Shown here one piece after another: positions 49,006 to 62,250 of a stretch of 64,000 nucleotides of DNA. How positions within the stretch are numbered: the first letter of the stretch is position 1; the number at the start of each line of letters is the position of its first letter. The position numbers and the translations under genes are program-made. A model generated the notes under the pieces. That model did not search any database, was not told where the DNA came from, and saw only the letters and a program-made list of their open reading frames with translations. Origin of the DNA: Mimachlamys varia (Eukaryota > Mollusca > Bivalvia > Pectinida > Pectinidae); contig OX392536.1 of NCBI GenBank assembly GCA_947623455.1, forward strand, positions 11,589,282 to 11,653,281. Direction: 5' to 3'.

Positions 49006-49594
49006 TTTTATTTGAAATTTCGTTTTGTACGAAATATATGCTTCAATTAAATTAAATTTTGTGTCTTTATCGACATCATATTGAGCCGAAGGTACCTGAC
49101 ACTAAAAACATCTATTAGACATATTGTCCTACATCATACATTGTTTCTCAATCCATATATATATATATGTATTCATGTGTTCTTATAGAAATATGTCTGC
49201 TAAGTTTCATAAAGCATATATGTCATAGTGATCCCAGCGCTTTGTATGACATTTTTATTTTAATACATTGTATTGAACAATAATGAAACGTAATATTTTG
49301 TGTAGATATTTTCTGCCAGTTATTTACACGGACTTATTCGTAAACAAATTAGTGTGAACCATTTGACGTCACTGATCTTTGCTAAGAAGTTATTTCAGTG
49401 ACAAAACGCTTTATCGCGTGATCTAAAATACTGATTTGTTCAATAAAGCGATTTTATATTTAAAACACAGCCAGCTGAAATACTAGTAATGGCCTCCAGT
49501 ATGATATAGGTTTTCCTTTCTGTGTTTTTGCAATAATTTATAGAAGAAAGGAAATACACTTAATCCTATCCGTATTTAATGTTCTGACCAAGCC

Positions 49595-49641
49595 CACGTG
49601 AGGTCACGCAATGGTGGTCCCACGTGACCATTTTTCACGTG
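49595..49641. promoter_or_regulatory. cluster of three CACGTG E-boxes
   Basis: CACGTG occurs at 49595-49600, 49621-49626 and 49636-49641, two of them as CCCACGTGA. CACGTG is the palindromic site of bHLH-ZIP factors (MYC/MAX, USF, TFE/MITF). No gene start is recognisable nearby, so function is inferred only from density. Confidence 0.4.
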
Positions 49642-50454
49642 TCTTATATTTTATCGGTAGTCATACGCCCAATTAATTACTATTAATTGTTCGTGGCTAA
49701 GTGATATTTTCCTAACAAATGTACACTTGTTCACATGAAATGCCATAATCTTGTCTAAAACATGATTAATGAAATAAATAGATAAATAAAACTACAGAAA
49801 AAGACTGCAACAATGAGGCGAATAAAATATAACAAAATATTTGACCTTATACAACAATTATGACGCAAGTTGATCACAAAGCTTTAAGCTTACGAATAAT
49901 GTGTTCCTCGTAATCGCCATGCAAATGGTCAAACTAAAAGATAAGACATCATGCTTATCGATGTCTTCCAGCTGTCGAATTGCCAATGTTGATATATTGA
50001 TCTGCTAAACAGAACGTAGACTACCCTTCGTATCAGCTTGAAAATCAGCTATTGGTTATAAACAATTACATTTTCCTAAAAAAAAACATCAACGAAATTG
50101 ACGTAAAAATCTACTATTAAAATTGTCACAGTTAAGTTTTATTTATTCTATTTAATATTTGAAACTTAACAGTACCTAAGATAAAAATGAGTATTCCCTC
50201 AAAATGTTTTTGTTATCGATCAGATAGGCCAGCAGAGCTGTCCCGATAAGGCGTGCAAAAAGGGCAACAACTCTGGAAAAACGGTTCAAGCTTTTTTGTA
50301 GAATTAATATCCCCCGATTTTCCCCCTTTCGTATGGGGGTAATCATATTGTTGGTGTAATGTTTTGTTATTTTCATGCTGTTGGCACAAGATGTTTTGCT
50401 TGGAAATTGAACAAAAGCTAAAGTTTCATACAAAGAAATTGGATAATATTTGTT

Positions 50455-50830
50455 GTCGTGGTTGCAGGGAAACGTTTATTAAGGGGTCATAACTCCGCCA
50501 AATAACATCAGCCAAAAGTGGCGATCGAACTTCGCCTAGGCCTTTAAGCATTTAACCTTGGATAATATTTATTGATGTTATTGCACGGAAACGACAGAAA
50601 ATGATTTTTTTTCTGTTAATGAAGGGGCAACTCCGCCAAATAACATCCGACAAAAGTGGCGATTGAACTCGGTCGAGCCCTATAGGCATTTACCTGGTAA
50701 CCGAGTTTCAAGGAAATCAGATAATATTTGTTGCCGTTATTGCACAGAAACGAAGTGTGACAGACGGACAGACAGACGGGCGGACGAACCCGAATTAATA
50801 TCTCCCGTTTCGATGATATGAAATTCTGAC
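50455..50830 (-). repeat. dispersed repeat, copy 2 (partner of 1500-1800)
   Basis: Repeated units of CTCCGCCAAATAACATC, CAAAAGTGGCGAT(T/C)GAACT, CCTATAGGCATTTACCTGGT, then GACAGACGGACAGACAGACG. Internally duplicated like its partner. Confidence 0.65.
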
Positions 50831-51779
50831 TACACATTGTAAATGATATGACCACCATCAATATGCTGCTTTGACAGAATTGGTCTCATCTTTAAGGAAA
50901 AGTCCAACCAAACTTTCATCCATGAATGAAAACATGGATGAACGAGCACGGTTACTTTCGTTGTGGACGATACCAAAAGGACTCTCCCTCATATGATGAC
51001 GTAATCCCATCAGCGGTAATCTCCCCACTTAAAAATGACCAAAGTTCTGTAAAGTACTGGATTGACTTATTAAACTAACGTTTCGGTTTCAGTTATTCCT
51101 ATTTGTTTACGCCGTGGCTCCAGTAAATAGTCATGACATTTTGTCATGCAAAATGAGAACAAATCCGATATTTTCTGGCCAGCATGACTAACCCTCTGTA
51201 TGTTGGAAAAATTTCTCCATTGTTTTCGTATTCAGTGTTTGGCGGTCCTGCAACCCCTGATGTAAAAAAAAAAAAAAATAAACCCAAACCCCCAAAAAGC
51301 CCGAGTTCTTCTTAAAACTAAGTGAAAGCTAAATGCTGGGTATTCTCTGTCAGCTTTGCAGACAAGTACAGCATGTTACTTGAGACCGTAGCACGGGTAT
51401 CGAAATAAAAACTTATATAAAAACTTAGGCAGACGGGAAGTGTTTTTACAAAATTAACACGGAAATAAAAAGTCGGTGCATGTTCTGACGCCTGGCTCTA
51501 TGATTGTTTGAAAGGGAAGCATGCATAGCATGTGTTCTATGAATGTGTTCAGAACTGTTTGTTGCTTCAACGTTTTTAAACTTTGCCTAGAAATTTAAAA
51601 CTACAGACGCATGTTCCGTGCTCATTCAAAGATATCAATGTCCGAATTCAAGTACCCAAATTCAACTCGTATTTACAAATCATGTTGGGTCGCCATTGTT
51701 GCTTTTCTCCGTCATTGGTCGTGGGTGTAAACAAACTTTTAACCTATAGACAGATTTATCATCTTTATTGATGGTTGGT

Positions 51780-52060
51780 ATGAAAGGTAGCAGCGGTCGA
51801 TGGGTCGCCCATTGTGACAGCACGGGGTACTGTGGAGAGCGCATTGTGACGACACCGCGGCTCTGGCAGGTACCCTACTGAAGATACACCTGGCGGAAAG
51901 GTGTAAAACCCGCTACAGACCGGCATAATTGTCAGCACTGACCGCAGACTGGAAGGCGAGGATTCCTGCCCGGCCCCATTACATCGCCATTATAATGTAA
52001 TCCGCTAGGTAAATAAATTATCACGGGCAATAAGATCGGAAACGCTTGTGCTTTGTTTGG
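51780..52060. other. GC-rich island, unclassified
   Basis: A 250-300-bp patch much richer in G, C and CpG than its surroundings (GGTCGATGGGTCGCCCATTG, GACGACACCGCGGCTCTGGC, CGAGGATTCCTGCCCGGCCC). No coding frame was convincing. Could be an unmethylated regulatory element or an old repeat. Confidence 0.3.
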
Positions 52061-55000
52061 CCCTAACAGCGGCCGCATGTTCAGTACTAATGCTAGTCTT
52101 TTTATATGATTGGGGAGGTATCAAATTATATTTGTAATTTACTTGATCGTAATACTATCGCTCTCCTAATTACCGATTACTTGCATACAATCTATCGTCA
52201 ATGCATGGACTAGAACATCATTAAGGCGATTATAAACACTTTCCAGAGTCGGTCTTCATTATCCGGCCGGTCTGTCGCGAGGCCGTCACACGCTCAGCCT
52301 AATTAGACCGATACACTGTGATCACGATGGCAGTATTCACGCTCTGTACATGTCGGTTAGCTCGTGTAACGTTCTATACTTGTCTGTTTCTGCCACAAAG
52401 AGAAGAGAATTACCACACTTCCTCGTGCGTAATAAGTCCAGGTGAGTTTGGATAATTTCCGGGAGAATCGGTAGTTTGTTCACACGTTACTACCGCTATT
52501 GGTGTCCGCTGTTTAGTTTACACCTAAGTACCGACTGTATTGATTTCACGGCAGGTATACACACGATTAACTTGCTCGTTAAATAACATAATTCACCTTT
52601 ATGATTAATGATTACGATTATATAAGGATTTAAATAGGCAGGTGTACTTTCCAGTGTCGTGGTATGTAGGATAATTCATGGGTTTCGAAGAGGAACAAGG
52701 AATTTGCTATATCATACCATCTCACCACGAAATGGTGTCGAAAGGTGTGCAACGTGCCGATAATAAGAACTTATAAGATTTTAATAAAAGATATTATTAA
52801 ATATATAGCCTCCGTTGTATAACTGATTTCAGTGTTGTTATCTACCCTATAAAGCACGCCGTAATTTATTATATCATACTTATGACCGATCTGCCATTAT
52901 CAAATTGTGTTGAAATAAGTAAACTGCAATGTATTTGTAACTCAAAGTAAATTGTGTTTACTAATGAATACATCATGTTTTGTTCTTATGACCAGGGTAC
53001 AGATCGTTCCACGGCAGTTGATAGATGGAATCAATGCTGTCCATTTATATAATAAACGTGATATTAGTTAATTCTAAATTCTTATTTCGTGTCATTTTGC
53101 TGTTTTATAGCAGCCATCGTAACGATTTCTTACAAGTGTATGGTTCGAAGTAAACAATACAATAATATCTATTAGAGAAAGATAGTACCAGGTATTTCTG
53201 CAGTCTGGTACGAAGGTTAGCGATATAACGTTAATATCTAGTAAAGCTTATTAGATATATCAAGGGTAAGTTAACAAAATAAATTAAATATTTAGTTTCG
53301 TTTGGTTTTATTTTGTTCTACGCCTATTAACAGCTAGGGTCGTTAAGGCAGCCTCCCGGTGTATGGAATGTGCGCGTGTGTGTTGAGAGCGTGTGTATTT
53401 GGGAGACCATGGTATGTTTACATTTGTGCCGTTTTAAGGTCACTCGGTTCCTTTGTCAATATCCATAGGAATTTCATGAAATTTCACTCAAATGTTTACA
53501 AGTGTAAAAAGAACAAGTATTTTTGTTGTAATTGGTCGAAAAACTGCAGAAATCTTTTTGGGGTGAAAAAATGATATTTTCAGGGAAAACACTAAAATGA
53601 GCGAAATCAACAACTAACATATTACGTTTTAATGTATTATAATCCTAACGTTATATATACATATAAAACAGAAAAGAAGGCAAATATTTTACGTTTCGTA
53701 TAACTTTTATTCAACAAAACAAACAATTATATGTATGTTTTTCATCAACATTTTCAAATATCAAAACATTGTGTGGATGAAAAACTGATTTTTTAAAGTT
53801 ATGTTATGAAGAAACAATCCTTATTTAACAAAGCATGAAAAAATTGAACCAAAAAACACTATTTCACTTAAAATTTCGGGAAAATAATCAGAATTATTGG
53901 GTTTTTTTTATTTCAATTGCCTCCCCTTTCACTGCAACTGGACTTAATTGAAGGAGGTATAGATTTTCCCATATCACATAATGCGTTGAAATTACTGAGA
54001 TACTAGGTTTATCGATTGCTTTAGCCTGATTTGAATGCATCCACTCGCCTGGTATCAGATTACACAGAAAATAGTTTCTAGCATTTATGGCATTTATTGA
54101 ATAGTGATATCATCAGAAAATGTTGCATTAAATATCGAATAAATATAAAGCAGTGTGTTTGTTTAATGATGCAGTTGTAAAGAATTGAAGTGGACGTATA
54201 TGTTGTCTTGGTGTTTACATATATACACTAGGCTAATAGATGAGTGAGGGTGAGTGGGGAACCTGCTTATGAAACTCACATCATGACATCTTTGTAGATA
54301 AAAGCACAAACGCGTGTTACCAGTTCCAAGTCCTTGTATTCACTCCAAAATATGTGTTTTACATGAACAGATTTCTGATAAATGGGAATAACTCAAATAT
54401 ATTGGAGTTACTAATTACCTCCCCTATACCATACTGTATTGTTTACACAACACGTTTACATAAGATCAGGTTGATATAGTCGATAATTACGAAACCAACT
54501 TAACGTTCTAGCGTTTACATTGATTCTAGCAGACGCTTGGGTCTTTGCCGGATTGCAAATTGCATGATCATCGGCGTATGTATGGTGAATGTCTTACCCA
54601 CGATAGGTATCAAATTTTATATCCGTCAAAGCGGCCATGTTTTTGCCAAGAACGATAACTAACGGACCGAGAGACCTTAAAGTGCCACAACACTAAAATG
54701 TACTACTGAAGGCCCCCAGCAGGACACTCCACCCGGTCACATTATACTGACAACGGGAGAACCAGTCCTTCTGCTCCAATAATGCTGAGCGTCAAGCAGT
54801 GTGTAGTTAACTACCATTTCTGAAATAAAGGCTAAAACTGAGGTGGTGCCAAGGGAGACATAAGGAAAGAAACAATTCTTTCAGAAAGAAGATTAAGTCA
54901 AAATCCCAAATTTAGTCGCCTCTTACGAAACGTGCAATGGGGCAGCAGGTACAATTTTTACACCTTACCTGCAAGGCAGTGCATTTAATATCTATTGATG

Positions 55001-55949
55001 CTAAATAGTACCCAGTATTCTACAGTCTGGTACGAAGGATATAAATATATCTTTATTTATTGAAGCTAATAGCTAACACTACTATTGAAGTTTGGGTCGA
55101 AGGGTAACACTATAAGTTTATATCTATTAAAGTTTAGCAAAAATGTTTCGACATTTTGTTTTATCTCTGAACAAATCAGTTTGCGAACACTTACTTGAGT
55201 ATAAATTGAAGCGTTTTTAAGATACATTGTAATGTACTGTTCTAAATGTTTAATGATAGTCTTTATATTAATTTACCGTAAAACACAAAGGAAGCATGGC
55301 ACAGCCAAACGTAAGCATTAAAATCCATTACACAAAACACAGACGAGCTTTATAACTACAGACGAATTTCTATTGTTTGTCAAATAAGTTCAAGTCTATC
55401 AGCATTTCTGGGTCATTTATCACCATGTTGAGAAGATATGCACAGATTCACTCAATAAACGATCATTTTCTGCAGCTCTCGATGAAAAGTTGATTAAAAA
55501 GCTTAAGAATACAAAAATGAAGGCAACATTGGTGAGGTTTGACGCTTATGGTCCATTTTGATTTTTCGTTCTGTTACCTCCTTTTGCACAACACAGATTT
55601 AAAAACGACGGCCGCTTGATTTTCAAACTTCAATAAACACTGTTTAAAAGTGTTAAGTTACCGATGTGGTAATATCTGAAGAGAAGTTGAGTTTGTCACA
55701 ATTTTTCTTTATTTTAGTTATAAATTATCATTTTTCAAAACACCACTGATCAACATTTTGATCCAAAACAAATAAAAAAGAAACATAATTTGCTAAACCT
55801 TTTTCAATCATGACCTGACCTTTTTAAGATAAAATCATACGTTTTTTTACCTTCGTTTGGCATTGTAAATGCACATAAGTCTTATATTAACAGCAGGGAA
55901 ATTGAAATAGTAACAGGACGTTAAATCTAAATTCTACAAATCTTCATAT
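52061..55949. other. gene-free stretch
   Basis: No coding match seen. A CpG-rich segment at 52240-52370 contains CCTAATTAGACCG, a homeodomain-type TAATTA core. A GC-richer segment at 54650-54960 (CCCGGTCACATTATACTGAC, GGGAGAACCAGTCCTTCTGC) looks like a fragment of a widespread molluscan repeat by recollection only. Confidence 0.35.
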
Positions 55950-55959
55950 TTGCTTGAAA

Positions 55960-56165
55960 ATGATGACTCGGTTCTCATTTTGGGGATTAATGCTTACTTT
56001 GATGTGACCAAGATTTACATGGCGGGTGTCGTCGATGAAACAGATGACGCTTACTCTTTCGGAGCAACTGGTGTTCAATATTTCCTTTGTTCCTATTTTG
56101 CCTCTAGTTTAATCGATTATGGTTTTGCTGACGCTTTGGTATTCTCTGATTTTTTTGAAACGTTA
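55960..56165 (+). repeat. recurrent dispersed repeat family, copy 8
   Basis: GACTCGGTTCTCATTTTGGG, TGATGTGACCAAGATTTACA, TGGCGGGTGTCGTCGATGAA, CGCTTACTCTTTCGGAGCAA, CTCTAGTTTAATCGATTATG, GACGCTTTGGTATTCTCTGA. A central segment present in other copies (the GAGTCTCCATG part) is deleted. Confidence 0.75.
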
Positions 56166-59100
56166 TTGTGTCTTTATAATACATAAAATATTTTGTGCAG
56201 CCGATCATATCAAATTATTTGAAACTGTAAATGACGTTGGGGATAACATTGTAGCCATGAGACCCTTCTGTGCTGTTACTACATTTTGTTTTGTATATTC
56301 TCTCATTTTAATGCAAGTTATGTCTTATTATCATAAACATAAAACATAATTTAAAGTCTATGTATGTTTCTAATTCCTCTTACATTTTTTTTTTACCTTT
56401 TTTGGAATGGTAAAAAGAAAATATATATACATGTTTGTGCTAATGTTTTGGTCATAACTATAGAAAAAAAAAGGAAAAAGAAAAATGAAAAGGAAAAAAT
56501 AGGTATATGAAATACATCTTTTACGGCATTAAAAAATGCAACAAAAAATTGAATTTGTTGTTAATGTAGATTTGTTTATTGTTTTTGTTTTGATATATTG
56601 TTTTTGAAAAATGTGTAATTTTCTGATATTGACTAGCTTAAATCTGGCTCTATTCTTCACAAGACAACAGAAGCATATAGCCACGAGACAATATTATTGT
56701 TTTACTACTTTTGTGAACAGAATACAACCCCAGGTAATGTCTAGTTAACGGCTAATGTATGAACTGTTAATTATTAACGTTAGTAACTGAAAAGAGAACA
56801 TATTTCTTTCACTTCTTTCTCAAACATATTATTTTAGGATCATTGATAACGAAATCCGATGGACGAGTCAAATCATATTGATGATATCCTTGTATGAATG
56901 ATCCTCAAGTAGACCTATCAGGAATTTAGGACCAATATATCTTAAATTGATCAGTGCTTTCAGATTGTCGGATTAATTTTTAAGCTGACGGTGATGCACT
57001 GGCTTTTGCATTGACATGTAAAACAGCTGTTTCACCCGTGTAACAAGTACTCGTAAATATTATTGTACAAAACGATGCACCGTTGTTGACAAGCACGTGC
57101 CCCACTCACTTTATTGGGACATGAAGTGATTAGAGTTAACTAGTGTCACTGAGACGGAGCGAAGTGGAAACATACATTTCTAAAAAAAAAAGTTATTGGA
57201 TTGTCATCAAGAAGTTTGCTTACTGGCTTAGAGTATTTGCGCCGTACTTATCTAGTGATCATTGTTTGGGTGGGTGACGGTAGTATTTATGAAAGGAATT
57301 CATTTAGTTTAGCATTGTGAGTACTTGACAGATATATACAAGTTTGAACTTTTTATTGTTGCTCTACATCTTAGAAACGTAATCAAATATTTATTTGTAA
57401 AAGCAATTCAAGAAGTTGTACAGAATTTTTGGGCTATTCGACGAAATTTTCAGTTTATTAACTTTGTAACATGTCGCCCCGCAGATTAATACAAATTGCA
57501 AAACCTATCGCGATATTTATGCCAAAACAGAATAAGTATAAACACGAGTCTGTAAAATAAATAATTTTGTCATTTTCTATTGCCATTCCTTCTTCGGTAA
57601 TTTCCTACTCGCATTCCTTCTGATGTCATTTCCTGCTGTCAGTTCACCTCACGTCATTTTATACTGGCATCTATTCTGACTAATTGAACGTGATGAAAAC
57701 AGTCCAATTCTTGAAATGGATTGTTCGGGTGAAATAGAAGCATTGTTATACCGTGCTGGATATATAATTATGATAACTTATTCATTAATCTGAATTAAAG
57801 GAAAATTCATGATTGAATATTTTAGCCAAACGTTTTGGTTGAAAAATGTTTTTTAAATCATTGAATATTAAAGGACAAGTCTTGTTGACTTGGAAACTCA
57901 GGTCGATCAACGAAACTGGTTTTCATCGAGATAAACGTATGAAAAATAATCCTCTTTAGAAACGTTTCTGAGAATCAAGCAATCGATTTTAAAGAATTAG
58001 CTCTCTTTAACAAGTTCTTGGTAGTTCTTCATCTTGTTTAGCTAAGCACCACTCATGATTTCGTAATAAAAACAGTAAAGCAATACATCTCCTTCACAAC
58101 ATAAAGCAACGTTATCAAGACGTACCCCGAGAGCTACGATCAATGGTCGATTAGTATTTTCTGAGAACCTATACTAAAGCATCGCGCCACTAATTCTACG
58201 AGATTTGCTTGGAGACGTGTAAGCTTTGATTGTTTCGTATTTTTGTGTTGAATTAATGACAGAGTGATATCGTCTAATATAACCAGAATTCAGGGAATTC
58301 GATCGCCCTTTATTAGTTTCTTATTCCTAAGTTATAAGCGATTTAGGAAATGTGATATTGTACCTGCCGAACACAGGTGTTTCTAAGCTATCTTAATTAG
58401 CAATAATACCTTGATAAACCTTCGTCTTCGCCACAGAATCAGGTGATGCTAACAGAAAGGCGGCGATGAGAAAGACAAGGTAATTTCTTTCTTACGGCGG
58501 TTTCTCACCTTTTCTCTTTGAAAGTAAAAGTAACAAAATTTGATACCTTTTGCAACCAGTCACACAAAATACCACAAACGTGAAACTCATGCATTTTCTC
58601 GTTGGATGGAACAGTGACGTGTTTTGTCTGATTTTTACGAGTTGATTTTAGGATATCTTATTATTGATTTCGTGTGTTTCTAAATTCATAGACCATAAGT
58701 CCTAACTGTGCTAAGAAATTAAGCGAAAAATTTACCTGTGTAAAGCTAATCGAAGAGGTCACAGACATTGTTAAGATAACCAAACAACTGATGTAATGTG
58801 TTAGAAAAATAGGTTTGTCTGTGTAACAGCAGTCAAACAATAACCCTGGCTATAGGACTGTGTAAGGAAGATGTGTAAAAAATCAAACAAGAAGTAAATC
58901 TGTGTAAGCTTAAAGTGAAAATGTTAAATGAAATTAAACAAATTTATATTTACCTTCATAGTGACTCCAAACGAAACCTTTTAATAACGCTAAGCGCATG
59001 CATAACGGCTAAATGACATAAAGAAATCAGAGAATACTGAAGCTTCAATAAAACCATACAAACAGGCAATAAAAATGTTATAATGTGTATAGACAAGCAA

Positions 59101-62100
59101 GCAAAATATTGACTTTATAACAACTATAATAAAATATTGACAGCTGTATGGTGCAGTTCACTTCATTTTTTCCCGGCATACTGTATATATTACTAAGGTG
59201 CAGTATATGTGTATGATATGTCATATTTCAGGATACAAGGTGGTAGACTCTGCTGGAGGATATGTTAGTCTCCGAGGTTTGCTGAAGCCTTCATTGCCAC
59301 AGCTATTTCATTTGAGCTTTTGTAGTGTTGATTTGAAATTATACATTAGCATTTTGTTTCTAAATTCATAAATAAAAGAGGTTTTACGCACCCGATTCTT
59401 CTGGTTCTACATTAGTTCAGAAAATTTTGATTCCCACCTTTTGACCCTTAGCATCACTGACAAGTCCTAGAAGGACGAAACAGCTGTATGATGTAGTTTA
59501 CTGTACTTTTTCTGCATTCTGTATGTATTACTTAATCTAAATTGTGCAGCATGTGTGTGTGTTACGTCATCCTTATTAAGACAACCAAACAAACTATATG
59601 GACTTTATAAAGACAAGAAAACAAAATATTGACTTTTTGAAGACAAGCAAACAAAATATTGACATTTAAATGACAACCAAATACAATATTGACTTTATAT
59701 CTGATATATTGTTAAATAAGTGCACTCACTTGTAAGTTGACATTTTTACGAATACTTTGGGTCTAATGTTTAATTATCATAATGAAGTGATTGTAAGTTG
59801 TAAAACTAACCATTTCAATAAGTAAACAAATACGCTGCAAAGATTTTACATTTCTCTTTTAGCAGAAAAACCAGTATGCTGTGTAAAACAGAGCGGTGGA
59901 TTGTATTACCGGACACTTAAACATAGATTCTCTCCGTGGCTTTCATATAAACTCCGCAAATCATATTGTTGACTTCTTTTAATAGATAATACTTCTGAAG
60001 TACTAATGCATTGGACAGCATAACCAGTTTGTACTGGCAAATCACGTGGTTTTAAAAAACACCAGGGTATGGATTGTATTACTGGACACTATGTTAGGGT
60101 ATATAAGGAAACTACCGTACTTTTTAACTCATTTAGAAATTTCACTCATTTTTTTAATAATTCCAGAGTGTCATTGCTTATAGTTGCTCTTCAGGAATGA
60201 TGATCAAAGATTAAGGTCACAGAACAAAGTGTACATGTGTCGGTCAAACTCCTTTTCTTAACATCATTCACAAATATTGCTTTTTATGAATAGAAGTAGG
60301 CCTAATGTCCGACCAACAGTTTTTCATGCGATAGATTGAGATTTTTGTGACAATTTTATGACAATTTTAGTTTATCTTAACAACTGAAAAATGTCTAACT
60401 GAAATAAATAGTTTTGTTATTAATAGAATGAAAGATAATTAAAGAATGAATGATTTTAAGTGCGAGAGAAGAAATGCAAGAGGAAGAGTGAATGAAGGGA
60501 AAGAGGCCTCCTGTGTGGGGTTACATGATGTATTATGCTTGTAGAATCTTATTTATCCCCTGGTTGGCTTGGAATTTGGTACTATAAAATTACCACACAT
60601 TTTAAGTATCACTTGCTTTCTGTACTAATACAACAGTGTACAAGGGACACTACGCTCTGAAACGGTGAACCCCACACATTGAGGTGTATTAAAACTATTT
60701 TGGATGTACAAGTGGACGTGCAAACTATCTTATTTGAAGCAGGGTTTTATACGTCAAGGGTACAAGGTTATTTCAAGTTGTTTGCTTTGAACATACTTTG
60801 ATTATTTACTATGATTCTGAAATAACAACTTTTTATTTTATTATTTTTCCCCAAATAATCAAGAAAAAAAGTTCGAATACAATTGTTCTATTCAATTATC
60901 TCGTCCCACGATCCTGAGGATTTCACTCATCTATCCGTTAACAGTAAGCCTGTCTGAGAACAGAGGTATACGTTTGGCATGATCATGAGACGGGTTCAAG
61001 TTTTTGAGTAGGTTTGGTAATTTTGTTCTGAATTTAATGCCCATGCTAGCATGTTGCGGTGAAAAAATACTAAAAAACATGTTGTTCAAAACATCAAGGT
61101 GAACGCCTGTTTGGAAAAAATGGGTTATTTGTTCAATTTGCCACTTCAATCAGAAACAGTTAGATGTCTCATTTGGCAATAGGCATTTATTTTGGCTTAA
61201 TTGAATACGAAGACTCCTATTATACAACGTGTATGCAACTCCCGACATTCGTCATGGAAGTGTATATAAGTAATTCAGCAATCAATGATATAACTTTATT
61301 TCATATGAATGTGGAATCTAATTGTTCAAAATAAAGATAAATCGCCTCTTTAATGTGCATTAATACCCTTCAAAAGCACATACGTAATAACATTAGTCCT
61401 CAAAACCCATTTTACGATCTATTCATTTCCTCCAGCTCACTCCCATCCAACCCATGTTGTTTTCTGAACTGCATTGCTTTCCAACGATATGCATGTAGTC
61501 CCTTCTTGTGAAAATCTTCCAACCCTCATCCTGTCCTTTGTATCAAAGAAATGATTTTTGGTGAAAAGTAATAGATAATGAAATTCATGCATCAAACTTT
61601 AGGTATAAATTCAAAATTGAAAAAAACCCCACAAAAAACAACAACACAAAAACAAAAACAAAACAAATGAGAACTATTTAACATACTCCTTCACTAATAT
61701 AACTGGAAACCTCACAGACCATTATCGAAACTTATTTTCACAGAAGGTGATCCAAACGGGTAAATAATTCATCGATAGATGGACACGTACAAGTACAACT
61801 GTTGAAAAAATATTGGTAAGGTGTCAGGTGAAGTTGACATTTTTGTAATGACTCTACGATTATCCGTCAAAATTTGAACATACTATTTTCAATATTTATA
61901 TTTAATTAATCAGGCCAAAAAATATTAAACTCTTCACTTATAAAGCGGATAGTAAGTTGTGGTATCTTTAAAAGAATTACATAGACAGCAAGTTGTTTTA
62001 TACTTCAATTAATCATTTTTGTAAATAAAAAGTTTAACGTAACACAGCGTTAATTTCAACATTCAGAATAAAGTCTGAAATTTCTTGCTATCTTTAACTT

Positions 62101-62250
62101 TTCAGCATCAATATACAAACAGCAAGCTATGAAGGGTCGTGTAAGCGTTTTACATTGTCCGTCCAGTAAAGCACCAATTTGACAGTGATGAGTTCTAGGT
62201 TACCCTGATGGTTTTGGAATTGTGTAAATGAATTTGATTAGCATGGTATT
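56166..62250. other. gene-free stretch upstream of the homeobox-type gene
   Basis: AT-rich, no coding match seen. It holds a dispersed repeat (59360-59540) and three or four diverged tandem units of about 33 bp near 59580-59700 (GACAAGCAAACAAAATATTG type; a related piece lies at 59091). An A-rich tract lies at 61620-61665. Confidence 0.4.
59360..59540 (+). repeat. dispersed repeat, inverted partner of 30470-30640
   Basis: GGTTTTACGCACCCGATTCT, GGTTCTACATTAGTT, GATTCCCACCTTTTGACCCT, AGCATCACTGACAAGTCCTA and GAAGGACGAAACAGCTGTAT, matching the reverse complement of the partner block by block. Confidence 0.6.
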
